Below are positions 1-5,053 of a stretch of 7,011 nt of DNA, piece by piece. Positions within the stretch are counted from its first letter, which is position 1, and the number at the start of each line of letters is the position of its first letter. The position numbers and the translations under genes were made by a program. Source of the stretch: CAYIEP01 sp964362515 (GTDB lineage Bacteria > Patescibacteriota > Minisyncoccia > UBA6257 > UBA9933); contig CAYIEP010000031.1 of the NCBI GenBank assembly GCA_964362515.1, forward strand, positions 1-7,011, given 5' to 3'. Under the pieces are notes generated by a model. That model did not search any database. It had not been told where the DNA came from and saw only the letters and a program-made list of their open reading frames with translations.

Positions 1-1
1 A

Positions 2-7
2 TATAAT
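2..7 (+). promoter_or_regulatory. candidate -10 box of pgi (leaderless arrangement)
   Basis: TATAAT is a perfect -10 hexamer that ends 6 bases before the pgi ATG at 14. Transcription normally starts about 7 bases after the hexamer, so the mRNA would begin at or next to the ATG and carry no leader. There is no SD in the 13 bases upstream. The -35 region lies outside the window, and the same bases contain TAA and TAG triplets that could end an upstream gene, so this is a candidate only. Confidence 0.45.
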
Positions 8-13
8 AGATAA

Positions 14-1141
14 ATGATTATTAATATCCCAAACATAAAAATAAAAAAAGTCTCTAAGAAATTGTTATTATCTTACGAAAAATTCCTATCTAAATCGCTC
101 GCTAATATTAACGATGTCAAAAAAATAAACGATAAAGTATCGTCAAAACAATTAAAATACATAATTCTTATCGGTATCGGCGGGTCTAATTTGGGAGCAA
201 AAGCGGTTTACGACGCTTTCTACGGATATTTTGACAATATAGAGCCGGATAGATTTCCTAAAATCATATTTTTTGACACGGTTGACCCGGAATTTTCGGA
301 AAAACTGCTGAAATTCATAAAGCCGAATATTAAAAAACCAGAAGAGATTATCATTAATGTCGTGAGTAAATCCGGGACCACGCTTGAAACCGTCTTTAAT
401 TATGAATTTTTATTAAAAAATCTGGTAAAAATATTCGGCGAAAAAATAAAAAACAGAATAGTAATTACCGCCGACAAATCTTCAAAACTTTACGCGGAAT
501 CAAAAAATAAAGGAATATCAGTGTTAGAAATTCCGGAAAGCGTTGGCGGCCGATATTCGATATTTTCCGCCGCCGGCTTGTTCCCCTTAGCCGCCGCCAA
601 AATAAATATAGACGATTTCATTAAAGGAGCGCGCTCGGCAAAATTAAACTCTGCTTTGTCATCTTCGCTTTTTATGTTTTCAAATTATAAAAGCGGCAGA
701 AAAATAAATGATATTTTTATTTTTCATCCGGAACTGGAATCTTTGGGAAAATGGCAAAGACAACTGCTCGCCGAAAGTCTTGGTAAAAACGGGGAGGGCA
801 TTACGCCGCTCGTTTCAATAGGCTCAACCGACCTTCATTCCGTTGCCCAGCTTTATTTAGACGGGCCGAAAGACAAATTTACGACTTTCATATATACGAA
901 AAAAAATAAAAACCCGCGAGCGAAAATGATGAACGCGATTTTCGAGGCGACGAAAAAATCCTACTCAAAGAAAAAAATTCCTTTTATGGAAATAATGCTT
1001 GACGATATTTCGCCGAAATCATTAGGAGAATTTATGCAATTTAAAATAATGGAAACAACGCTTCTGGCAAAATTGATGAAAGTTAACGCTTTTGACCAAC
1101 CGGCGGTTGAGCTTTACAAATCAGAGATTAAAAAATATTAG
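14..1141 (+). CDS. pgi: glucose-6-phosphate isomerase, short form
   Basis: Interconverts glucose 6-phosphate and fructose 6-phosphate in the cytoplasm, linking glycolysis or gluconeogenesis to sugar-nucleotide synthesis. At 375 residues it is shorter than most bacterial homologues (about 450-550), but the family motifs are all present in order: GGSNLG at residues 56-61, SKSGTT at 118-123, GGRYS at 178-182, WQRQLLAES at 247-255 with the expected catalytic Glu254, His275 in TDLHSVAQ, and QPAVELYK at 362-369 with the expected catalytic Lys369. The shortening is therefore mainly at the N-terminus and in peripheral segments, not in the active site. The start is the first ATG after a TATAAT box, with no SD. 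It is the only + strand gene, and its stop overlaps that of the convergent ftsX. A bifunctional phosphoglucose/phosphomannose isomerase is less likely given the classical SKSGTT and GGRYS motifs. Confidence 0.93.
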   Translation: MIINIPNIKIKKVSKKLLLSYEKFLSKSLANINDVKKINDKVSSKQLKYIILIGIGGSNLGAKAVYDAFYGYFDNIEPDRFPKIIFFDTVDPEFSEKLLKFIKPNIKKPEEIIINVVSKSGTTLETVFNYEFLLKNLVKIFGEKIKNRIVITADKSSKLYAESKNKGISVLEIPESVGGRYSIFSAAGLFPLAAAKINIDDFIKGARSAKLNSALSSSLFMFSNYKSGRKINDIFIFHPELESLGKWQRQLLAESLGKNGEGITPLVSIGSTDLHSVAQLYLDGPKDKFTTFIYTKKNKNPRAKMMNAIFEATKKSYSKKKIPFMEIMLDDISPKSLGEFMQFKIMETTLLAKLMKVNAFDQPAVELYKSEIKKY

Positions 1142-2046
1142 ACTCTTAAGTGTTTTCTTACGGCAATTCCGCTTGATACCACTCCGAGAACAATTCCAAA
1201 AAGAAACTGATATCCCATAAAAACGAATCCATTGGAAATAAAGTAATTCCAAATATCAAGTTCCGGAATGAAAATTTTAAAATAAGGAGAGATAAAATAA
1301 ATCGCCGGAAGAATTATTATTAAACTCAAAATCGCCGAAACAAATCCGTAAATTACTCCTTCAACCATATACGGTCCTCTAGTGAACCAATTAGAAGCTC
1401 CCACAAGGCGCATTATTCCTATTTCTTCCCTGTTGGAATAAATCGCCAGCCTGATAGTGTTAAAAGTAACCAGCACCGCTATCAAGGCCAAGAATATCAT
1501 AAAAATCAGCCCCCCTTTTTTCGTGGTATTTATTATTCTGTTAAGCCTTTCTATAACTAGGGCATTCTGGGCGTAAGTAACTTTTTCAAACGATTCTTTG
1601 GAAGAAGACTCGTCTAAATAAGAGGCGATTATTTCGTATTGCCCCGGATTATGGGCTTTTATGTTTAAAGACGCCAAAAGCGGATTATCTTCAAGTTCTT
1701 CAAGAGATTGAGACACTACCGGGTTCTGGGCGTGCTTTTCTTTAAATAATTCAAGGGCTTTATCTCTTGAAAGATAATCGATTTTTTTTACTTCCGCCAA
1801 TGTTTCCAAAGATTTTTTTATTTTGAGAATTTCATCTTCCGGAGTTTTAATCTTGAAATAAACGCTTATGTCTATTTTATCCTGAAGAACGTCAAGCGCG
1901 GTATTCGTAAAAATATTAAAGACAATCAATCCCTCAAGAACCAAAAGCGCCAAAAACATTACCGAAATTGTTGCCATCGAAAGCCAGCCGTTTCTTAAAA
2001 ATCCCAAAATTCCGTATTTAATTATTCTTGAAAGATTAATAAACAT
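1138..2046 (-). CDS. ftsX: cell division protein FtsX
   Basis: Membrane subunit of the FtsE-FtsX complex, which at the septum transmits ATP hydrolysis to extracellular peptidoglycan hydrolases or their activators. The 302 residues fit the family. Visible layout: a short cytoplasmic N-terminus, first membrane segment about residues 22-47, an extracellular domain about 50-177 containing NPLLASLNI at 121-129 (the conserved NPLxASxxV-like motif), then membrane segments about 178-203, 229-252 and 272-296. The cytoplasmic loop between segments 2 and 3 has REEIGIMRLVGAS (206-218) and RGPYMVEG (223-230), both typical of FtsX-like permeases. It starts 2 bases after the ftsE stop, so the two are co-transcribed and probably translationally coupled. 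The C-terminus is short (KHLRV), and its TAA overlaps the pgi TAG on the other strand. Confidence 0.94.
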   Translation of the reverse strand: MFINLSRIIKYGILGFLRNGWLSMATISVMFLALLVLEGLIVFNIFTNTALDVLQDKIDISVYFKIKTPEDEILKIKKSLETLAEVKKIDYLSRDKALELFKEKHAQNPVVSQSLEELEDNPLLASLNIKAHNPGQYEIIASYLDESSSKESFEKVTYAQNALVIERLNRIINTTKKGGLIFMIFLALIAVLVTFNTIRLAIYSNREEIGIMRLVGASNWFTRGPYMVEGVIYGFVSAILSLIIILPAIYFISPYFKIFIPELDIWNYFISNGFVFMGYQFLFGIVLGVVSSGIAVRKHLRV

Positions 2047-2048
2047 TT

Positions 2049-2741
2049 TTAAGCGAGCATGTATTTTCCTTTTTCTTCGTCTCTTAGTATTTTCCCATTA
2101 TCAAGACTGATAACTCGTTTGTCCAGATAATTGACGATTTCTTTATTGTGAGTCGCCAAAATAACCGTTGTCCCCAGTTCATTTATTTTCAAAAGAAGTT
2201 TAATAATTTCAAGCGCGTTCAAGGGGTCAAGATTTCCGGTCGGCTCGTCGGCGATTATAACATCTGGGTGATTTATCATTGCCCGGGCTATCGCCACTCT
2301 TTGTTTCTCTCCGCCGGAAAGCTCTTTGGGGAAATTATTCATTTTGTCTTTTAATCCGACCAGCTCGAGCGCTTGAGAAACGAATTCATTAATATCCGAT
2401 TGCGGCCGGCCGGCGACTTCTAAAGCAAAAGCGACATTTTCATAGGCGGTCTTTGCCGATAAAAGCCTGAAGTCCTGAAAAATTATTCCGATATGACGCC
2501 TGAAGAATGGCATTTCTTTTCTTTTTATTTTATTAACATCGTAAGAACCGAATATTATTCTTCCTTTTGTCGGTTTTTCCTCTCCGATAAGCAATTTTAT
2601 TACTGTGGATTTTCCCGCTCCCGATTTCCCCACCAATGAAATAAATTCCTTGGGATTAATCGTGAAAGCTACTTCGTCTAACGCTACGGATTCATGGCCG
2701 TTGTTTTTGTAAATCTTTGAAATATTTTGGAAGATAATCAT
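2049..2741 (-). CDS. ftsE: cell division ATP-binding protein FtsE
   Basis: ABC-type ATPase that pairs with FtsX on the cytoplasmic side of the division site. All nucleotide-binding elements are visible in 230 residues: Walker A GKSGAGKST (38-46), Q-loop Gln89 in IIFQDFRLL, signature LSGGEKQRVAIARAM (141-155), Walker B VIIADE (161-166) followed by PTGNLDP, and switch His198 in ATHN. The Q-loop FQDFRLL resembles FtsE more than the related LolD/MacB transporter ATPases, and the adjacent ftsX settles the assignment. The gene begins 4 bases after the prfB stop and ends 2 bases before ftsX, giving a prfB-ftsE-ftsX operon. Only a weak AAAG precedes the ATG, so ribosomes probably arrive from prfB. 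The ATG at 2741 places the MIIFQNISKIY N-terminus exactly as expected. Confidence 0.96.
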   Translation of the reverse strand: MIIFQNISKIYKNNGHESVALDEVAFTINPKEFISLVGKSGAGKSTVIKLLIGEEKPTKGRIIFGSYDVNKIKRKEMPFFRRHIGIIFQDFRLLSAKTAYENVAFALEVAGRPQSDINEFVSQALELVGLKDKMNNFPKELSGGEKQRVAIARAMINHPDVIIADEPTGNLDPLNALEIIKLLLKINELGTTVILATHNKEIVNYLDKRVISLDNGKILRDEEKGKYMLA

Positions 2742-2745
2742 TTCT

Positions 2746-3859
2746 TTATTTGTTAATTTTCATTATATCACCGTCGATGAATAAATCCAGCTTTCCTTCT
2801 AAAACTTCATCTACTCTGGAGGTTTCAACGCCGGTTCTGTGGTCTTTCGCCAGTTTATAGGGCTGAAGAATATAAGACCGTATCTGGCTCCCCCATTCCG
2901 GCTTAACTTTTGTCTTAAGCTGGCTTATTTCTTTTGCTTGCGTCTCTTCCATAAGTTTTACAAGTTTTGATTTGAGAACCTTGAGCGCTCTTTCCCTGTT
3001 TTGATGTTGGGCTCTTTCCGCTTGCGAAGAAGCCGATAATCCCGTCGGCAAATGAATTATTCTTACGGCCGTTTCAACTTTATTGACATTTTGGCCGCCG
3101 GGCCCGCTTGACCTGAAAAATTCCACTCTTAGTTCGTCTTCCGGTATTTGAAAATCATTTTCTTTTATTTCAGCGAAGTCGGGAAGCGCTTCAACCAAAG
3201 CGAAAGACGTGTGCCTTTTTTTGTCAGAAGAAAACGGAGAAATTCTTACCAAGCGGTGAACGCCGGATTCGTTTTTAAGATAACCGTAAACATAATCGCC
3301 TTTAATTTCCATGGTGATGTCTTTTATAAGCCGCTTGCCGGTTTTTGATTGAAAATCTCCCAAATTTTCGTTTATTATTTTTGTTCTCCATCCTCTTAAT
3401 TCAGAAAATTTGGAATACATTTCCGCCAGCATTCCCGCCCAATCTTCGGCGTCTTGTCCGCCGGCTCCGGCATGGATGGAAATCAACGCAGGGTCTTTGT
3501 CGTATTTTCCGGTAAAAAGATTTTCTATTTCCAGTTGATGAAGATTTTTCTTAACGCGATTCAAAATTACCAATACGTCCGAATGACCCGAATGAATTAT
3601 CAAATTAATCGCTTCTAAATCTTTTTCAATCTCGTCAAATTTCTTTATTAAATTATTTAATTGCCCTATTTCTTTTATTTTGGCGTTGGCAATCGCCCCT
3701 CCGTCTCTTTTGGCGGACTTCCAAAAATCAGGGTCGCTTGATTCAAATTCAAGCTCTTTTAATCTGTTTTTCTTTGATTCTACGTCAAAGCCGGCCCGAT
3801 AAATCTCGGGCTTCGTTTTTTAATTCTTCTATTTTTAATTCTGATTCTTTGTTGGTCAT
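2746..3859 (-). CDS. prfB: peptide chain release factor 2 (programmed +1 frameshift)
   Basis: Recognises UGA and UAA in the ribosomal A site and triggers peptide release. The gene is in two frames: 24 codons from the ATG at 3859 to an in-frame TGA at 3787-3785, then 346 codons from GAC at 3786-3784 to the TAA at 2746-2748, giving 370 residues after a +1 shift at CTT TGA C. Escherichia coli RF2 is 365 residues with its shift after codon 25, a close match. Sense sequence on both sides aligns with RF2: a helical N-terminal domain, HAGAGGQDAEDWAGML near residue 130, the SPF stop-codon tripeptide at about 207-209, the catalytic GGQ at about 254-256 in SSGPGGQNVNK, and the C-terminal WGSQIRSY and DHRTGVETSRV. 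Without the frameshift, the longest open frame begins only at a TTG (3603) and lacks the N-terminal domain. The gene is first in an operon with ftsE and ftsX. Confidence 0.95.
3784..3790 (-). promoter_or_regulatory. prfB programmed +1 frameshift site, CTT TGA C
   Basis: The heptamer CTTTGAC is the classical RF2 autoregulatory slip site. When RF2 is scarce, the ribosome pauses at UGA, the tRNA-Leu slips from CUU to UUU, and translation resumes at GAC. The frame after the shift encodes DVESKKNRLKELE, matching the RF2 region of E. coli (LDYDAKKERLEE). The usual AGGGGG SD-like stimulator three bases upstream of CUU is absent; the bases there are TCGGGCCGG. Confidence 0.94.
3794..3811 (-). promoter_or_regulatory. 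hairpin immediately upstream of the prfB slip site
   Basis: GCCCGA and TCGGGC form a perfect 6-bp stem around a 6-base GATTTA loop, ending 3 bases before the CTT of the slip site. An overlapping alternative pairs AAGCC (3813-3809) with GGCTT (3792-3788), which would bury the CTT codon itself. Its position coincides with that of the SD-like stimulator in other prfB genes. A role in frameshifting is inference. Confidence 0.55.
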
Positions 3860-3865
3860 GAATAA

Positions 3866-3871
3866 ATATTA
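3866..3871 (-). promoter_or_regulatory. candidate -10 box of prfB (leaderless arrangement)
   Basis: TAATAT fits the TANNNT core of a -10 element and ends exactly 6 bases before the prfB ATG, the same spacing as the TATAAT ahead of pgi. No SD lies between it and the start. A -35 is poor: TTTTTA, the tail of the upstream terminator, sits 17 bases away. The upstream terminator makes a promoter in this 30-base stretch necessary unless readthrough serves prfB. Confidence 0.4.
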
Positions 3872-3889
3872 TCATTTTACTTATAAATT

Positions 3890-3921
3890 AAAAAGGCAAG
3901 GTGGTCCTTGCTCTTTTTTTT
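3890..3921. terminator. bidirectional intrinsic terminator
   Basis: A perfect 6-bp GCAAGG/CCTTGC stem with a 4-base loop (3896-3911) is flanked by A5 on the left (3890-3894) and T8 on the right (3914-3921). Read on the - strand it gives a hairpin followed by CTTTTTAATTT, ending the small-ORF unit before prfB. Read on the + strand it gives a hairpin followed by TCTTTTTTTT. No + strand gene is seen here, so the - strand role is the obvious one and the + strand side may stop antisense transcripts. Confidence 0.8.
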
Positions 3922-3924
3922 GTC

Positions 3925-3945
3925 GCCGCGTTAAATCGGCGCGGC
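3925..3945. other. GC-rich hairpin over the stop codon of the 63-codon ORF
   Basis: GCCGCG/CGCGGC forms a perfect 6-bp stem with a 9-base loop; the TAA of the 63-codon ORF (3933-3931) lies in the loop. On the + strand it is followed by ATTTTTAG, resembling a second weak terminator; on the - strand it is followed by GACAAAAAAAAG, which would not terminate. An alternative CGCCG/CGGCG pairing is possible. It may protect the 3' end of the small-ORF mRNA or be a fortuitous palindrome. Confidence 0.5.
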
Positions 3946-4122
3946 ATTTTTAGAATTATCTTTCCTATTATTTTTATTATTAAGTATATCCACCAAAACT
4001 TTCACGGGATTGTTTTTCTTTTTATTTTCCCGTTTAATCCTTTCTTCGGCCGCTTCCGCTAAGCCGATAATCTCTTCAACGCCCTCCGCCACTTCTGGCG
4101 GACAGAGTGTTGGATTTGTCAT
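3931..4122 (-). CDS. small charged hypothetical protein (63 aa)
   Basis: I do not recognise this protein. The ATG at 4122 is preceded by GAGGAG (4136-4131) at 8 bases, a good ribosome binding site. Residues 10-29 are acidic and helix-prone (EVAEGVEEII then GLAEAAEERI), followed by a strongly basic Asn/Lys stretch (KRENKKKNN), a short hydrophobic segment NPVKVLVDIL and a polar Asn/Lys tail ending NAAPI. There is one Cys (residue 7), with no signal peptide and no membrane segment. It is the last ORF of a three-ORF unit, starts one base after the stop of the 19-codon ORF, and ends just ahead of an intrinsic terminator. The organised context supports a real gene, but small size and low complexity leave room for a chance ORF. 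Confidence 0.55.
   Translation of the reverse strand: MTNPTLCPPEVAEGVEEIIGLAEAAEERIKRENKKKNNPVKVLVDILNNKNNRKDNSKNAAPI
4085..4102. repeat. perfect 7-bp palindromic hairpin inside a small ORF
   Basis: TCCGCCA and TGGCGGA pair perfectly around a 4-base loop (GAAG on the - strand). It covers about codons 7-13 of the 63-codon ORF. It is much more GC-rich than its surroundings. Only one copy is present here, so calling it a dispersed palindromic repeat is a guess. Confidence 0.4.
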
Positions 4123-4123
4123 A

Positions 4124-4183
4124 TTACCGTCTCCTCGTTTCGTTACCTATACTCACTACTTCTGTCTTCAAACGACTTTTCAT
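4124..4183 (-). CDS. 19-codon ORF between two small genes
   Basis: An ATG at 4183 has GAGG (4194-4191) at 7 bases, begins 4 bases after the stop of the 59-codon ORF, and encodes 19 residues beginning MKSRLKTEVV and ending ETRRR. Its TAA is separated from the ATG of the 63-codon ORF by a single base. The peptide is basic with three terminal arginines. The fit between its two neighbours suggests either a translated linker that couples them or a leader peptide for the 63-codon ORF. At this length, chance cannot be excluded. Confidence 0.35.
   Translation of the reverse strand: MKSRLKTEVVSIGNETRRR
4131..4136 (-). promoter_or_regulatory. Shine-Dalgarno site of the 63-codon ORF
   Basis: GAGGAG lies 8 bases before the ATG at 4122 and inside the 19-codon ORF (over its ACG AGG AGA codons). 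This decides the start of the 63-codon ORF. Confidence 0.7.
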
Positions 4184-4187
4184 TTCA

Positions 4188-4367
4188 TTACCTCACTAAT
4201 GACGGAAAGAACCCCGACACGATAATTTTCATAATTATTGTAAAAATGCTTTGTGGCGGATTATCAATCTCGTAAATTCTCTTGCCGGCCTCATCCAATG
4301 ATATATTTCCCTCTCTATAATCGGCAATCAATGCTTGCTTTTCAGCGCTACCGGGAACTGTTGTCAT
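4188..4367 (-). CDS. small hypothetical protein with hydrophobic C-terminus (59 aa)
   Basis: I do not recognise this protein. The ATG at 4367 is preceded by a perfect AGGAGG, and a near-consensus promoter lies about 50-80 bases upstream. Residues 1-38 are soluble and probably helical (SAEKQALIADYREG then NISLDEAGKRIYEI), loosely reminiscent of short helical-hairpin domains of the form x-L-x-x-G-x-I-s-x-D/E-E. After DNPP, residues 41-58 are hydrophobic (IFTIIMKIIV then SGFFPSLV) and could be a tail anchor or an amphipathic membrane-binding segment, with a lone Lys at 47 and a terminal Arg. It is the first ORF of a three-ORF unit; its TAA falls within TAATGA, 4 bases before the 19-codon ORF. 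It could be a regulator, a membrane peptide or one half of a two-component small module; nothing decides between these. Confidence 0.6.
   Translation of the reverse strand: MTTVPGSAEKQALIADYREGNISLDEAGKRIYEIDNPPQSIFTIIMKIIVSGFFPSLVR
4191..4194 (-). promoter_or_regulatory. possible Shine-Dalgarno site of the 19-codon ORF
   Basis: GAGG lies 7 bases before the ATG at 4183, inside the last two codons of the 59-codon ORF. Confidence 0.4.
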
Positions 4368-4371
4368 AACG

Positions 4372-4377
4372 CCTCCT
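4372..4377 (-). promoter_or_regulatory. strong Shine-Dalgarno site of the 59-codon ORF
   Basis: A perfect AGGAGG with a 4-base spacer to the ATG at 4367 (5 or 6 if the site is extended or shifted). It is the strongest ribosome binding site in the window; the neighbouring long genes have none. Confidence 0.75.
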
Positions 4378-4417
4378 GTGGCTAATCGCTATATTCGGTT
4401 TTCAAGCTTTCAAAAAT

Positions 4418-4446
4418 ACTATACTATTTTATTAATAACTTGTAAA
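4418..4446 (-). promoter_or_regulatory. sigma70-type promoter of the small-ORF unit
   Basis: TTTACA (4446-4441) and TATAGT (4423-4418), each matching five of six consensus bases, are separated by an optimal 17 bases. The -35 and spacer lie inside the last codons of the HAD gene, whose TAG ends the spacer. Transcription would start near 4411, giving a leader of about 44 bases before the 59-codon ORF. That leader contains AAGCTT but no riboswitch-like structure that I can see. Confidence 0.65.
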
Positions 4447-5053
4447 TGCCCAGAACCTGTCCCAAGTTTCTTGCCTCAAAATCCGCGCATTTGGAAAATT
4501 GGGCGGCATTTTTTCTCAATAAATGAATCGTTGTTATTTTGGGATTTTTGGTTTTCACAATTTCAATATTATTCGCCGAATCGTCTATAAAAAATATTTT
4601 CTCGTCGCTCTTTATTTTTTCTTTTCTAATTGTCTTCTTTATTTCATTGTCTTTGTTTTTGTCGGTTACGATAATTTTTTTGAAGTACTTCCCCAGCTTG
4701 ATTGATTTTATTTTTTGATTTTGGAAATTAATATTCCCCAAAGAAAGAATGTAAATATCTTTCTTTTTGAAAAATCCAAGAAAATTACGGACGTCTTTAA
4801 ATATGTATTTTTTCGAAGAGTCCGCTAATAATTTTTCAATAGACGCGCTGATTTCTTTCTTTTTATTGTTGTCCGCGTTCAGTATTCGCGCCTGCCTTTC
4901 CGGAGAATAATAAATGCCTTTTTGTTTTAAATAAGAATAAGTTCTATCAAAATCTCTTTCCGAAAAACCCGATTTTATAAATATTCTTTTAATATCGTTT
5001 CTAAATCTTTCGGCATTAAAAATTACGCCGTCGAAATCAATAAAAATCTTCAT
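4424..5053 (-). CDS. HAD-superfamily hydrolase (putative phosphatase)
   Basis: A cytoplasmic phosphohydrolase of the haloacid dehalogenase fold; the substrate is unknown. Motif I is IDFDGVIFN with nucleophile Asp6 and acid/base Asp8; motif II is Ser104 in YILSLGN; motif III is probably one of the lysines near 132-140; motif IV is FFIDDSANNI with Asp157 and Asp158. Between motifs I and II lies an alpha-helical cap of about 80 residues rich in charged residues, typical of C1-capped phosphatases. The 209 residues are normal for the group. The start is fixed by a TAATG overlap with yvcK, which implies translational coupling; no SD is visible. Linkage to galU and yvcK suggests a sugar-phosphate or nucleotide substrate, but that is inference only. 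No terminator follows, and the end of the gene carries the promoter for the small-ORF unit. Confidence 0.8.
   Translation of the reverse strand: MKIFIDFDGVIFNAERFRNDIKRIFIKSGFSERDFDRTYSYLKQKGIYYSPERQARILNADNNKKKEISASIEKLLADSSKKYIFKDVRNFLGFFKKKDIYILSLGNINFQNQKIKSIKLGKYFKKIIVTDKNKDNEIKKTIRKEKIKSDEKIFFIDDSANNIEIVKTKNPKITTIHLLRKNAAQFSKCADFEARNLGQVLGIYKLLIK

Noticed and set aside
3148..3348. A + strand ORF inside prfB, and similar opposite-strand ORFs inside ftsE, HAD, yvcK and galU
   Set aside because: They lie wholly inside strongly conserved genes on the other strand, lack start signals and show no recognisable motifs.
2746..3603. A TTG start at 3603 giving a 285-residue release factor
   Set aside because: It would lack the RF2 N-terminal domain. 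The upstream sequence encodes matching RF2 sequence up to a classic CTT TGA C slip site, so the gene starts at the ATG at 3859.
3785..3787. In-frame TGA as a sequencing error or a pseudogene of prfB
   Set aside because: The stop lies precisely in the conserved RF2 frameshift heptamer, at the expected codon number, and the rest of the gene is intact.
4010..4225. A + strand ORF of 71 codons opposite the small ORFs
   Set aside because: No SD or promoter is visible, the composition is hydrophobic and Ser-rich as expected of a shadow, and the - strand ORFs have SD sites and a promoter.
4368..4417. A riboswitch or attenuator in the leader of the small-ORF unit
   Set aside because: The leader of about 44 bases is too short and shows no stable stem beyond the AAGCTT palindrome.
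3860..4423. A structured non-coding RNA (6S, SRP, RNase P or tmRNA type) in the prfB-HAD gap
   Set aside because: I saw none of the conserved cores of these RNAs, and the tandem SD-led ORFs explain the region better.
4400..4426. An intrinsic terminator after the HAD gene
   Set aside because: There is a T5 stretch but no GC-rich stem before it; the bases fit a promoter better. Readthrough from HAD into the small ORFs is likely.
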